Positions 26,901-41,900 of a DNA stretch of 64,000 nt are shown here, in pieces. The notes beneath the pieces were generated by a model. That model made no database searches. It was not told the DNA's origin and saw only the letters and a program-made list of their open reading frames with translations. Source of the DNA: Diadema setosum (Eukaryota > Echinodermata > Echinoidea > Diadematoida > Diadematidae); NCBI RefSeq assembly GCF_964275005.1, contig NC_092701.1:32817919-32881918 (forward strand). The letters run 5' to 3'. The position numbers and the translations under genes were made by a program. Every line of letters begins with the position of its first letter. The stretch's first letter is position 1.

Positions 26901-29900
26901 ATCATACACAAGAACAATGTACTTAGTATGCTGCCAGCTACGCTGAAATACTGTTAATAAATGTTGTTTTAAGTCAAATTTTAACACAACGATTATAATA
27001 TTACAAAGGAATAAATATTTCAGTGTATCGAAGTTGAAGTGTGATTTCAATTTGAATTTGCTTGTGATTTCTTGCGCTAACTTGTGATATATTTGTGACA
27101 GGGGAGGGTCATAATGATACTGAAGAAAAATTAGATGAGAGTGACAAATGGGTGACGAAAATGAGAGGGTGACGAATGGGTAAGCACACACACAAACACA
27201 CACACACACACACAAAATATATGTTCATATTTTACTTTTTTCCATTTTATATTACGTGTATATTATTGGTTAAAGTGATTAGAAATATTGTAAGAAAACT
27301 TTATAAATGAAAATCATTACCGATTATGAAAATATCAATGATAAAGATAATGATAATAAGAATGATAAAATGATGATGGTGGTGGAAGTGATAATAATAA
27401 TAATAATGAAAATGATAATGATGATGATTTTTTTTTCCATAATCTTTTATTGATTCCATATTCAATACAGTTTCATGATAAATCAAATCACATGTATCAT
27501 ATCACATATCACATGTTGAATCCACGATTCAACAAAACACAATTATAATGAAATCAAACCAAGCTGTACTTTCAGCAGAAACAGTGCATTCGTAAGAAAA
27601 AAAAAAAGAATCGAGCTGTACTTTCAGCATGACATTGCTTCATAAAAAAAAGGAAAAAAAGATGATGATTATGATGATCGATGATGGTGGTGGTGATAAT
27701 AGTAATAATGATAATAATAATAATAACAATAATAATACTGCTGTTGCTTATCAGGGACAAATTTAATATCAAGTGAAAAAATATTCTACGAAAGCCGGAG
27801 CACGTTACAGCCGCAGAGGGGCAGACACTTTCACGCATGAAACTACAGAGGGCAGCTGCGCGATCTTTACATACCCCGAGAAATTGAACGCATAAAAAAA
27901 AAGTCCGACATACAAACGGCGACAGCGCACTACTCCGTCATCGTATCATCAGGAGATTTTGGGAGGTGATTTTTCTGCATTTTCGTGATATTCATTGAGA
28001 AATTCAGGTACGATTATGGAATAACTTCTATTATAAGAGCATTTCAAATTTTCGTGTGCGATATCTAGACCCCTCAACCATACTGAAACAAACGAAAACA
28101 AGCAGGGAAAGGTTGCTTTCAATGTGTAGGTGAAGAGAAGAGCATGTGTTGTTTATTGAGCATTAATAATAGCCCTAGTAAATAATCATGTGATAGGAAC
28201 TGACTGTGACTGTTTCTCATGTTTGTATTCATTGTTCCAGGGAGGAGGTTCTGGAGATGTTCCGACACGCCTATGATTCTTACATGGTATGTAACCCTTC
28301 CCCACACATTTATGAAAATGCCTGCATCCCCTAAAAAAATATGGCATATGCCAAGCTCTATCCTTAATTTCGATGTTTAATTGGCACATACAGTATAGTC
28401 TACCCTTTTTCTACCATTTTACATGTACATAAATAGATGTACAGTGTAGTGTGACATGTATTCATGGAACCAATGGAAGATTCTCATTTCTCAGAGGTAA
28501 TATACAATTGTATGCCAAATTGATATTTTGTTGTTTTTTTTTGCCATTTGTGTTGTCTCAGAAAATGTGACTCATTTGGGATCCAAATACTAGGTAGTCA
28601 CTATTTTATGATTCCATTCTTTCCATCTTGAAATTTGTTTGTTTGTTTGTTTGTTTTTACACAATTTTTAATTGATTGATACCATGGCTTACTTGCAGTA
28701 TGCATGTCAAGGTCTTTGAAGCACAAAATACAGTACATGTATGTACATGTACCATGAATACAAATACAGGGTATAATGCTTACACACGTAGAAAAACATT
28801 TTAGCTTTGTGCCCGCTGTGCATTGCAGTCTCAGGTACTGTACACTTCTTGTACAGTCTGTATTTGCAACTTACAATGAAAGCATGCCACTTAAAAAAGA
28901 AGGCAAAGTACAGGAAAGCAGAGTTTGCAAAGCAAATTCAGTACTCTGTGTGTGTGTGTGTGTTGTTGGGTTTTTTGTTGCTGTAAGTATGCTAATACTT
29001 TTTGAAACAATTTACATTATGTCAGAATAGGACCTCACCTTTATTCCAAGTCTGTGAATTTTTTTCACTACCGAAGATATTTAAAGAGGGCTCATCTCTA
29101 TTCAAAATGTGTCTATTACCTTTCCTTTGTGCCCTTCTACAATCATCATGTGTTGGTACGTGTGTGTTTGTGTAGACCTACGCCTATCCAGCAGACGAAC
29201 TGATGCCACTTAGCTGCAAGGGTCGGGTCAGAGGTCGTGAGCCAAACCGTGGAGATGTTGATGATGCACTTGGAAAGTAAGAGAACTTATACAACTTCCA
29301 TTTTGCAGGAAGCAGGAAAAATACAAAAAGAGGCTCATGTGTTGATTTTGTGTAAAATCAGTTCAAAGATGCAAGCAATCGTTTTTGTCACATTTTAAAA
29401 AAAAAACACACAGAAATAACATGTTGAATTTACAAAGATTCAATGCAAGAATACACTTGTAATCTGACATTTTTTGAGCATTCAAAATCAAATGAGACAA
29501 GGCAACTCTACTGTATTAAAGTCTACTCTGTGTAAATCGACTTCACATAAAAGCCAAATAATTGGCTAAGTCAATGAAAAAGAAAAAAGTCCCAGTTTAC
29601 ATTCCAAGCCTCAAGGTATGTTTATTTTCTATGCAATGGTTCATGCAGTTGTAGAATATTGCCTAAGTCAATGTGTTTTCCCCAGTCCCGTTACAATCGA
29701 CTCAATGTGAGGTTGACTTTATTTTTGGCCTTTGCTGGCTGTCAAACTTTGAGAAAAGCCCTGGAATGAAGGTTGTCTGTCAGACAAGACCGAATGTTCA
29801 TGTGGCTGTTTTCTGTCCTCATCTATGCTTGTATAATGTTGCACACCTTTTGAATTGAATTGGAATTTGAAGTTTTCTACACTGTACATGAACAAGAGAG

Positions 29901-32900
29901 CAGTGCATGCTTGCGATCAAACTTACTTCAATGTACAGTTAAACTCGCATAAGTCGATCTTCTCGGGACTGAGCAAAACACATCGACTTAGGCGATTTTC
30001 GACTTGTGCGTAAGTCGAAAAAAATCGACTTACAGTTTCACCACAGGTACATATACATGTATGTTTAATGTACATGTATGTTGTCTACTCTGGAGCCGAG
30101 AGCTGGAGCGGTGTGCCGCAGCACGGGTCGCCCAGCAGGGCCGCGGCTAACTTTGCATGGACAGTGCATTAGTATTGGCACAGGTCCGATTACTTTACAC
30201 CCTTGTTAAACCTCGGGGAAGTGAATATGAACGATATTTGAGCAGTGATTGATTCCAGTTTACCATACCGTGGCTTGAAATGCGTGTAGAGGTGCAATTC
30301 CGATTTACGCGTGCCCGTAACTTTCCCCCTACTTTCCGCTTTGAAAACTCAGCAGCTTCATCCATTATACCACTCCACTGCACAGCGCTGCAAATGTCAA
30401 GCTACATGTACACTGCAAGCTCAATACTGCATGTAAATGAACGCATGTGTACTGTACGAACGCTGTACGTACGTAGCGCGACAGCTGACAGGGCTGTACC
30501 AGCGGACCTCCAAATACGAAGAGAGTTAAACAATCCCATGCGATCGCTTTGAATTTGATTTTAGATCATTTTTTTTTTTTGGCCACCTCAAACTCATCTG
30601 ACAAACAAAATAATGATGAGTAATAAATAATGAATAATAAATGACAGTGATTTACTACACAATAAAATCTTATTCGACTTAGGCACAGTGAATTCAATGG
30701 TTTTTCCGTGAAAGTGTTCTTGGAATTTCATCGACTTGGGCGAGTATTCGACTTACAAAATTCGACTTGTGAGTGAATTAATACACGTACGTCAATGGGG
30801 AAAAATCGGGACTTTTTGAAATCATCGACTTACGCGATTATTCGACATATGCGACGTCGACTTAGGCGAGTTTAACTGTACATGTACTACTGAAGCGACA
30901 GCTTTAATCCCCCTCTGAATGATAAAGCAGTGAGAGTAAAGTGCATTGCCCAGGAGCAGAAATCACTGCTGCCATTGGATTCAATCCAGGGAGTTCATGA
31001 TTTATTGGAGTGGTTATATCCATAAGAGCCACATCACATGTAGCTCCATATCATGATTGGCGTTATTTTCATAGTTTTTAGGAGTTGACTGATATTTGTA
31101 AAACCAGCCAAAACGTTGCCTCCCATAAAGCAGTTGCGAGGTACATACGCTGTATCTATCATCTTTGAGGCAGATATTGCTGATTTTGCTGCTTGAAAAA
31201 AGGGATGAAACATCTTCCTTCGAACTGTTACTTTGGTTCTCAATTGCAAATTTAATCTCTCACAAAATTATGTAACTTGTCCCTTTTGGCAGAATACATA
31301 TTAGGCTTGCAAATGGCATGTGCAGTGTCTTGAATATGCAGAGAATTGGTTTCTATTGTGCATATCTCATGTTTATGCATGTCTCATGCTCACCTACCTG
31401 CAGCTTCTCCCTGACCCTCATCGACACACTGGACACTCTGGCGGTGCTCGGGATGGTTGGTGAGTTTGAGGATGCGGTGAAGAAGGTCATCGAGGGCGTC
31501 AGCTTTGACACAGATGTGGTCGTATCTGTGTTTGAAACCAACATCAGGGTGGTTGGGTAAGTTTGACATGGCCTGTGTGTAATTGTACGGGCAATGTCTT
31601 TCATCTTTGTTAACATGTGAGCTACCTCAATCGTAGCTGGTGTGGGGGGGGGGGGGTGTTCTTTCCACCATGCTCCTTCTTTGCTCTGTTTGTAGCCAGC
31701 TCCAGATCTACTGAGATTTTGTCCATCTATTCATATGCCTCATACCCCTCTCCTCATCCAATGTCCTATTTTCATTATGACACTCATTTTGAAAACATTG
31801 ATCCCATAACTCTGTATTATCAGAGTCGGTTCTTCAAATTTTTATTGATCCCTGCATCCTTGAAAGCATCCCAAATCATCCTACCAAGAGTGCCTAGCAT
31901 CTCTGATCTCAAAGAAGATGTATAGTAGTGAGAGGTATAAAACCGATGAAGCTTGAAAACTAGACGTAAACAACAGGGTAACGTATACAGAAGTGTTTGT
32001 GTGGAAATCTATGAATACATACATGTACCAGTATTAATGCACTCTAATGTCTTTCACAGTTATCAACAGACAAAGATGTCCATGAGCTGTGCAGTCACTT
32101 TCCATTTAAACTTGTGTCATCCTGATCAGTACACTATGAAAGAATGTCTCTTGGCCCAGCTTGTAGGTCAGTGAATTTCATGTAACATTGGATATGTGTG
32201 TCTCTCCCTTCTCCCATACTTTTAAAAACAGAGGTCTCCTTGGGGGCCATGTGGTAGCTAAAGACTTGCAGGAGCAGTATGGCCACCTGGAGTGGTACCA
32301 GGACGAACTCCTGCAGATGGCGAAGGAAGTTGGCTACCGCCTCTTGCCGGCCTTCAACACCTCCACGGGGGTGCCGTATCCCAAGGTTCGTAGGGCGGGC
32401 ATGATGAGATGGTGCTCATTGTAGATAGTTAGCAGCCCTCAGTTGCAAGGTTAACCAAACTGCATGCAATAGCCGACAAAGAAGTACATTCATGACTGGA
32501 TAACGGTAAAGTAACTACTATGTGTCACAAAGCAAAACTAAGGTTCTGGTATGGGATGAAAACTGTCACTTTAATGTCACTGATGTAGCTGTTTTTTTTT
32601 TTTTTTTTTTTTTTTTTTGTCCTTTAGTAGTGTTGTTGCTTTGATTGAATTACAAATCATTATGAGTTATGCCCATGGATGAATATTCGAGTTGCCTTCT
32701 ATATCAATTCATGGTATTTATCGGTTCAAGTATATGGCATTCAGATTATGAGGAAGGGAAGTGTTATTGCAGCCCAATCATTGTTGGCCAACACATGTGA
32801 GTAAAGGATGCCAAAAAAAAAAAAAAAATAGCTTAAGATGCATTATTGGCCTCTTTACACACATGCACTCACACACATGTAGGCTAGTGGTATAGGAACA

Positions 32901-35900
32901 GATGTGTCTTCACCTAATTCTTGTGTTTTCTGTAGGTTAATCTGAAGCATGGTCTAGGCAAGGGGCGTTCTGAGCGTGACACCTGTACAGCGTGTGCTGG
33001 GACCATGCTTCTGGAATTCTCTGCCCTCAGTCGCTTGTCGGGTGACCCCATATTTGAGGTGAGTGCAGTAATGAAAACCGACCCTTGACCTACAATCTGC
33101 TACTTTGATGATAAATTTACTGCAGCTCATATTTCTTAGTTGTCCTGTTCAAAATACAATGGTATCTCTTGAGAAGTGTTTGGAAGTAATAACCGGTAAT
33201 GATTTAACAATAATTACCACTTACAGCATTACTTTTGCATGCAGTGTTTACTTTTGTGGAAACTTTTCTCATATTTTTCCTACCTACAAAAATTGAAATG
33301 AGTTATATTGAATGACATCTCGCGATGAATGCATATGTTCCAATGATGATTCAAGAGGTTAAGAATATCATGATGATGGAAACAATATGCTCTTTTGTTG
33401 AAAAAGTACAATATTATAGATTTAAAGCCATTTAACCATGAATAGTAATCTCACTTTTGTTAGCAGAATTACCAAGCACTTAGAAAGTAAAGGTTTATTT
33501 TAGTCACCAATATGCAGGAAAAGCCAAAAAATAATATGTCATTGAAATTATTATGCATCCACTTTCCCTGTACTTCTGCTGAAACAATTGTTTTACATTT
33601 CCTACCTTTATGTCACAAAGTGTCCACTTTGTATTCCCCACCCCCACACTATTCAATGAGGCATTGCTTCATTCAGTTCAGAGTTTAATTGTTTTTTGTG
33701 TGCTAAGTTTATTTTTTTTTTATTCATCCATGTTCAATCATGTATATCTACATTATTGAAAGCACTTAATAGATAGTATACTGTGGAAAGCTTACTTTGT
33801 ATTTCTTCCCATCTTCTCCATGATGACATATCCCCTCTGCCTCCCTCTCCCTCATGTGTGTGCGTGTTTTGCATTGCTTGTGTTGCAGGAGAAGGCACGG
33901 AGCGTCATGCAGACCCTTTGGTCGCGTCGGCAGAGGACGAGCAACTTGGTCGGCACGGTGATCAACATACACACAGGGGACTGGGTTCGAAGAGGTGGGT
34001 GTTCTATGCCGGCGTAATGGCCCATGTGCAGTGCTGTCAGATTTATCAATGTTTTCTCTGTGAATATGTTGTGATGAGATGTTCAAAATATACCCATTTC
34101 TGTTGGATATGTTTCAACTTTTGCAACCCAGTTTGTGGGCATTAATTTTGATGTTGTTATGTCTGGCAAACCCTTGGCAAGCTCTTTGGTTACTCATGAA
34201 TAACCTGTGCTCTAGAAGGCACACAAATGATTCAATTGTGTTTATGTATTGATCCATTTGGGGACAAATCGCTTTTTAGCTTGAATCTGAAGCCCTTCTG
34301 TATGCAAGAAACAAAGTGAAGTGTAGGCTTTGTATGTTGAAGCATAGTTTTAGTTGATCAATATTAAGATTAACATGTTCTATTGATTGCCTGATGAGTG
34401 AAAACATGCCTCATGGTTTTACTTGACTTCACAGAGAGCGGAGTTGGTGCTGGCATTGACTCCTACTATGAATACCTCTTAAAGGGATACATCCTTCTTG
34501 GTGAGGATTTATACTTGGACAGATTTAATACGGTGAGTGTCAATTTTGTTTGCTAATCTTGATGTGTCAGCAAAGGTTAAAGAGGCATTTCATGTACAAT
34601 TTTCATGTTTGTTTTTGTTTCTGTGGGTAAAGGGGAAAGTGTTCAAGTTTCAGAATCAAAGCTTTCATTTGTACTTGAATAAGGTATTTATGACAAAAGG
34701 CACATACAGTGATTCTTTTTCCTTTTTTTTTGTATGAAAGTTTATGAGGACTGTCGTAATGTTATACATACCAAATATGGGAGTATGTTACATTCTTGCA
34801 TATTACTGATCATTATGACGTCAAGTTTTATTCATCAATTCTTTGTTCCAAGATGTCTTGCATGGATTTGCCTTTCTTGTTGTCTTTTCTTTTCTTTTCT
34901 TTTTTGGCTGTATTCCAAGGAAGACTGAACATGAAACCTTTGACTCAAAAATGTCTGTGATTACAAGTCATGTGAGACAAACTTCACCTGCTTGTGTTAT
35001 CATGTAGCTAGACAATGTAAATGTTGTGCCTTATGATAGCACAAACACAGTGAACCTGGAGTATGGACAGTTGTCATATACTCTAGAGCAAGACATTTTT
35101 GGGGCATAAAATTTTCACAAATTGAAGGGGAAAGCCTGTTTCGCAAAATACCACTGGCATGCAATGCATCTAGTGTAGACAAGAACTGTCATATGAATTT
35201 AAGTTTTGCAAATCTTGGCTCTCATGAAATTGCGAAGTTAAAATGTGGGCAAACACTTCTGGTTTTACAGTGTCCACTGTGTTTTGCATACTTTCTATGT
35301 CCTTGGCCTCTATCTGTGTGTGGATATGAGTTGCAGGTATACCAGTTTTCAGGTTAAAGCCTGAATCCAGGCCTTGGCTTTATCAAATTCCAAATTCCAG
35401 GCCCTTTTATGTATGATCCAGCTTCTTGTAGATGATTTTTGGGTCCTTTTCTTTCATTCTAAAACTGGCATCCCTCTAATTGCCTTGCATGTGCTGCCTT
35501 CTCACTCTGACAGCATTATGAAGCAGTGAGGAGGTACATCAGCGATGGACCGCTCCTCATGGACGTTCAGATGCACCGTCCCCACGCCCGGTCCAGGAAC
35601 TTCATGGATGCACTCTTAGCCTTTTGGCCAGGTCTACAGGTTAGACCAATGTCCCCCCCCCCCCCACAAATATTTAGCAAGTTATGTGTTTGCCTGAACG
35701 TGACAGACTTCCACTACCTATTTCAAATGTTTAAGTGCTTATGTCACGTCCAACCTATCCTAAAGTGTTCCCTCAAACATTTGTATGAAGTTCAGAACTG
35801 ATAATATTAGAACATAGAACACATTCTTTATTTCCTGTGACTTAGTAGCTCCTCTGTTTTCCATGTTTGAATAACCTTCTGAACTTCATAGCCATTCTTG

Positions 35901-38900
35901 TTGTCCAATTGTCTATCAAATACTCAGACTTTATGAGTGGATTTGTTTGCGCCTGCACATATAAGCAGGAAAGATGGCCATCCCAGGAAATTTGATAAAT
36001 GGCATCACCTTTGCAATGTAAATTGATAGGTGTTAATGAGATGACTGCATATGACAGATGACGCTGTGGTGAACCTCAGCTGACTGACTGTGCGTCAGAA
36101 TGTAAATAACTGAAGTTTGCATGTCTGGTGACGTTGGCTCTAGGATGCATTTGTTTGTTCAGGGAGTACAGCAGTGACAGCTGCATTGTGTGGTTACGCA
36201 CAAGCATGTTGAATACTCCGCAGAGAGTCCATTACAGTGAAAGATGTGAGAAAGTACAAGTACAATGTAAGCTTTGAGTTCATTTCATTATTGAACAGCA
36301 ATGTGTCTATTGTCATAATGATTAATTTTTGGCCCTTTTAAGCCACCATCCCTGCATTTATATGTTTTTCATTGTCTCACAGGTGCTGTTTGGAGATATA
36401 GAGCCAGCAATAGAAACACATGAAATGCTGTATCAAGTTACTCAAAGACACAACTTTCTCCCAGAGGTACCATGATTACTGTGACAGAAAGAGTCTCATA
36501 TTCCTGTACTATTTTCTTCTTGTTGTTTGTCTACATGCTGTTATTTCTCGAAACTCAGTGTAGATGTTGCCAGCCAGCTTTACCCGACTAAACACTTATT
36601 TTCTCATAGATGCAAAACCTTAAACGTGGTGCATAGATTACAACATTGTTCAGCGGGGAATTGTCAGTATAGAGGCTCAGAAAAACAAAAGTACTGTACA
36701 ACTATTCAAGTGTCATGATAAAAATTCAGACTGTATTCAAATCGCTTTTGTTGAATTATTGTATGTGCAGTGTTTTTCAATGAATTTCAGAAGGGAAAGT
36801 AAAATCATCATTTCAGGTTACGTAGTTTGAATCATGTTTTATTTGCTTTTCAATGACATTTGTCAGAATGATGCATGAATTAAGTGTGATTGAGGGGGAT
36901 TTACAACTGCATACCTCTCACAAATCATCGTAATCAATCAGAAATGTACATCAGGGAATGACAGTGGTCCATGGTTGTAATTCTTTCCACATTGCTCCTC
37001 CTTCTCAGGCTTTCACACCTCAGTATGATGTCTACTGGGCCCAGCATCCACTTCGGCCAGAGTTCATTGAGAGCACATACATGCTGTACAAGGTGAGGAA
37101 CTTGTCTTGAAAATATGCAGAAAAAAAGGTGAAAGCAAGATTACATCCTAGTAAAGCCTCATTAGTAGAACTTCATAATGCAAATGAAATGTATGGGAGA
37201 TGTTGCTGTGTTGTTATATATCTTTGATTTGATTGTAAATGAGAGAAATGTAGTTGTAGTCAGTCTTAGATTCTTAGTGATCTGATGGATAAACAATTAT
37301 TGAATGCAAAGTGTGTTACGACTTTGCAGTGTGAATGATTTCTGTCTGTTTGGCCTCACACTGTTAATGACCTTGTCCTGCACCTGTTTCTTTGTATCGA
37401 TGCAGGCCACAAGTGACCCCTACTACCTGGAGGTTGGAGCCAAGATCATTGATGCGCTCCAGAACCACGCCCGTGTGCACTGCGGATTCGCAGGCATCAA
37501 GGATGTGAGGACTGGTAGTCATGAGGACAGGTGAGTGTGGTCCACCTGCTACAATCCTAACTTTGAGCTTCTCTGAATCATTTAGGGAGCTGTTTTGAAA
37601 GACAGTGACTTGTACATTTGTACTGCCCATGTGTCCATTGCAGAATCTTCTAAAAGCCCTGGCCTCCCAGATCAATTGGGCTCACAAGTAAAAGTCGGCG
37701 TCACATGGAATTGACTCTGCGTGCTCCACACATGTATGCACACATGCAGTCTATAGTTTGCCATCATTACCTTCTGCATGGTTCAACATTAGTGTTGGCC
37801 TAGGGCCACTCAAATTTAATGTCAGGTCTTCAAATTTCCAATAAGGCTACCTCTTGGTGACATGATTAGGCAGCTAAATGCAAAATGAATTTTTACATTT
37901 CCTTCTTATTTTGGGCCTCTACGTTTCTTTTTCGGGCCACCAAAATTTCAAATTAAAAGATTGTAGTGGCCTGAACAAGTCACTAGAGAAAGCAAGTCAG
38001 AGTCGAGTTCTGCTTTATGGATGTATCAGTGCTTTAATTTGTACACACAGATGTGTTATTACAAAAGTAAGTGCTTGAGAAAGAGCGGCACACTAGCAAT
38101 TACTGTCCATTTCATGATGCATACCCCCCCCCCCCCCCAATCCAATGCCTGGCATTGATCCTGTGGCTATGAAGTATTCACCACCATCTTCTCTCCTGTA
38201 TCTAGGATGGACTCCTTCGTGCTGGCGGAGACCTTCAAGTACCTGTATCTGCTCTTTGCGGAGCCAGAGGAACTCGTGTTGGATGTTGACAACTACCTCC
38301 TGACGACGGAGGCCCACCTCCTCCCTCTCTCCATCTCCAAGATCAGGGGAGAGCAGGCCAACACAACGGCAGACACAAATTCTGTGAGGGCACTGACCTC
38401 TGTCTTATGTATAAACCTTTAGTGGTGTCTTCAACTTATGTATAAATCTGTAGTGGTGTCTTATGTATAAACCTCTAGTGATGTCTTATGTCGAAACCTT
38501 TAGTGATGTCTTATGCATAAACCTTTAGGGATGTCTTATGTATAAACCTTTAGTGATGTCTTATGTATGAACCTTTAGTGATGTCTTATGTATAAACCTT
38601 TAGTGATGTCTTACGTATAAACCTTTAGTGATGTCTTATGTATAAACCCTTCGTGGTGTCTTATGTAGAAACCTTTATTGATGTCTTATGTATGAACCTG
38701 TAGTGTGTATATGAGGTGCCCTATCATTGTTGGGAAAACATTTCTTTTATGACAGGGAGGAGTGATATAATTACTATGATAGCAGGGGAAGAATATCTTT
38801 AGGTTCTGTTTCTTCCTCTCTTTCTTGCTCTCTCTCTCTCTCTCTCTCTCTCTGCCACTCTCGTTCTCTGTCAGATATATGATTGCCAATTTATTCAGTC

Positions 38901-41900
38901 ATATACATTTCACTTTTTTTCTTTTTCTTTTTTGGCAATAGCTACTCCTCTCTCCCACAGAAAATAGAAGCCATAAAGTGTATCATTGCAATCAAGAAAT
39001 TACATATGTGGTTGATTAAACAGGATATAAAAAAACTGACGGAAATTTTAGATGCAGATGGGATGTAATAAAATAACAGCGAGATGGATAGATTGATAAG
39101 TTTTGTACCTCCCATTTATATGGCAAATTATCATACCATATGGAGGATCAAAAATATGGGGCTATCTTTTTAAGAGACTGCTATGGGATCCAGTTAAGAA
39201 CAGCAAACCTTTGGCCAATACTGAATGGACTATCTCATTTGCTCACCTTTTACAGTTGAACCTCTTGTATCCGGACAAGTCGGGACCGGGGCTCATCCGG
39301 ATAAGGGATTTGGCCGGATACGGGAGACTCAATGCTTTATACATGTACATATGCAGACACATGTACTGATGTAGCCCATTGTAGTACCACATGTAGTAAT
39401 GTGTATACTGCAACCTTTTCATTGTTACATTTGGGGATGTTTGGGGATGTTGAAATGTCTGGAGGTAAGCAATTTGGAAGGAAATTTGATGTAATGTATG
39501 TTAATCATGTTGGAAGTAATATGTAATTCATGTGTGTTTGGGTAGGAGTTGTCAAGGAGTTGGGAATCCCCCTTTCCTCCCGTAATTATTTTTTTTTTTT
39601 AAATCACGGCGAGATTGCGTCCGTATAATAGAGAGATCCGGATAAAGGGAGGGCGGATAAGAGAGGTTCAACTGTATGTTTACTTTGGAATGTACAATGT
39701 TTGTGTGTTTCTCCTATATATAATTTTGATTAGGTGAATGGATAAGTAGATAATAAGATACATTCTCTATTTCTATTTTTTCTGACTTTTATGCCCCTTC
39801 ACACACAGACTGCCGAAGAAGTGACCACTACGGTCATCGTGGACAGGTCCTGTGCCAACCACAAGTTCCTGTTCCCGGCCGGCAGCACCTACGCCCAAGC
39901 CCTGAGAGACCCTCTGAGGAAGGCCAAGGACAGTCAGCCGGGCCAGTGTCCCTCCAGCCCTCAGCCCAGCATGGTGGTGTAAGTGGGAGGAGAGCAGTTA
40001 TCACAGGATATTACTATGATGATGATGGTGGTGGTGGTGGTGGTGGTGAGGGTGATGGTGGCGGTGGTGGTGGTGAGAGTGAGGGTGATGGTGATGGTAA
40101 TGGTGGTGGTGGTGGTGAGAGTGGTGGTGGTGGTGAGGGTGGTGGTGGTGGTGGCGAGAGTGGTGATGGTGGTGATAGTGAGGGTGGTGGTGGTGGTGGC
40201 GAGAGTGGTGATGGTGGTGGTAGTGAGGGTGGTGGTTATGGTGGTGGTGGTGAGGGTGAGAGTGGCAATGGTGGTGGTAGTGAGGGTGATGGTTGTGGTG
40301 GTGGTGGTAGTGGTGGTAGTGAGGGTGGTGGTGATGATAATGGTGGTGGTGGTGGTGGTGGTGGTGGTGGTGATGGTGGTGATGATGATGATCCCAACAT
40401 GCACGAGACGGGCATGCATACATTTCTCCGTTCAGTGTTTTAACTACACAATCACAAATTCAACCACTTGAAATTGACGGAAACTTCCAATTCATGAAAA
40501 ATTAGACTCGCTTAATACATGTATATAACATAAACAGTACTTGCCAATAAGGCATGTCATCACAATATTGCAATAAACCTCCCTCAAATCGGTTATTACC
40601 CATGCCTCTTATCTCCTCACTTTTATCCAACCCCGGCCAGGTCTGACAGCCAGCGTCTGAAGGCAGCAGAGTTTGTGCCGGGCAACCCAGACCACATGCA
40701 GCAGCTGACCCGCATGGGAATCAGACTCATCACCATGAAAGATGGCCGGGTTCAGCTCATGCACACAGCCTCAAATGTAAGAACTACAATGTAGTGGAAG
40801 TGGTAGTAGAACAGAGTGGACGTGTGAATGACCAGTTGACCATTACCTATTTGTCAAAGGGCTATATGAGATTCCTTGATAATTGACCTCATGCACGCAG
40901 CCTCAAACATAAGACCTACTGACCATTCTCCAGTCCTCCTTGGGGCTAAATAGATCCCTCCCTAGCAGCAAAAAGTGGCAGTAGGACCGAATAGACATGT
41001 TAATGACCAATTGACCATTTGCTTTTTTGCCATAGGGCCACATCAGACTCCTTGTTAAGCCGAGTGCTTGTAAAACTGGATAGACACATGAATGACCCGC
41101 TTACTATATGTAATTCATTTGTCCAAGGGCTGTTGTGGACTCCTCAATGTTAACAGTGCCAGGAAAACAGAAAGGCCACACCATGTCCTGTTCACTAAAA
41201 AATGTTGTTAAACAGGACACAAATCAATGCCAAAATGGAGCATATATGATGGTGGAATAGAGATACAAATGATCATTTGACTTCCATGGTAATATTCCAT
41301 ATTCTTTGGTGAAAACAAGACCAAGCAGAATGTAGATTTAATTGCACCAAGTGTGTTACAAGATAAGGGAATATGTCCCTGTTAAATGTTGTATAAACTG
41401 AGAGTGGGTCCTATTTTCTGATCGAATGAGATTGCCAGTTATCGCCATTCATTTGCAATCCCAACACTCTATTCTTTCCAGGCGGTCACTCCGCAAGCTG
41501 CGGAACAGGGCGCCCTCTTCATGCAGGAGATGATAGAACTCTCCAAGAGTCAGCAGGCTGAAGGTAATTACTAATTCTCTCTTTTCAAATCCAATTTAAT
41601 TTCCAATATAACATTTTGTTTGATACAGATAAAAAAAAAATAATACAAAAACATAAATATATGAAACTGTGTGTTTAAAATTATGGTATTCTTGAAAAAG
41701 AGAGGCCCATGTAAAAGAAAAGCTCTCCTGTCCCCTGTGAGTGTGGTCCTTCTTTTTATCAGTTATGCCACAGTAATATTTTTCTTCTGAATCTTACAGT
41801 TCTTCATCATACTAAAATAACCCAAATTGATAATAAAGATGTCACAGAATTCAGTTGTTCACATCCTGCAGTAGGATGGAGCAGGTACCACAAACTACAA

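Noticed and set aside
27950-28030. An alternative EDEM3 first exon just upstream of exon 2 (possible donor near 28010)
   Set aside because: No start codon with a signal peptide in the right frame; the 1570-1676 exon fits phase and function.
39961-40471. Frames of 140-165 residues on both strands
   Set aside because: They translate a GGT/GAT microsatellite in an EDEM3 intron (poly-Gly, poly-Val, poly-His, poly-Thr).
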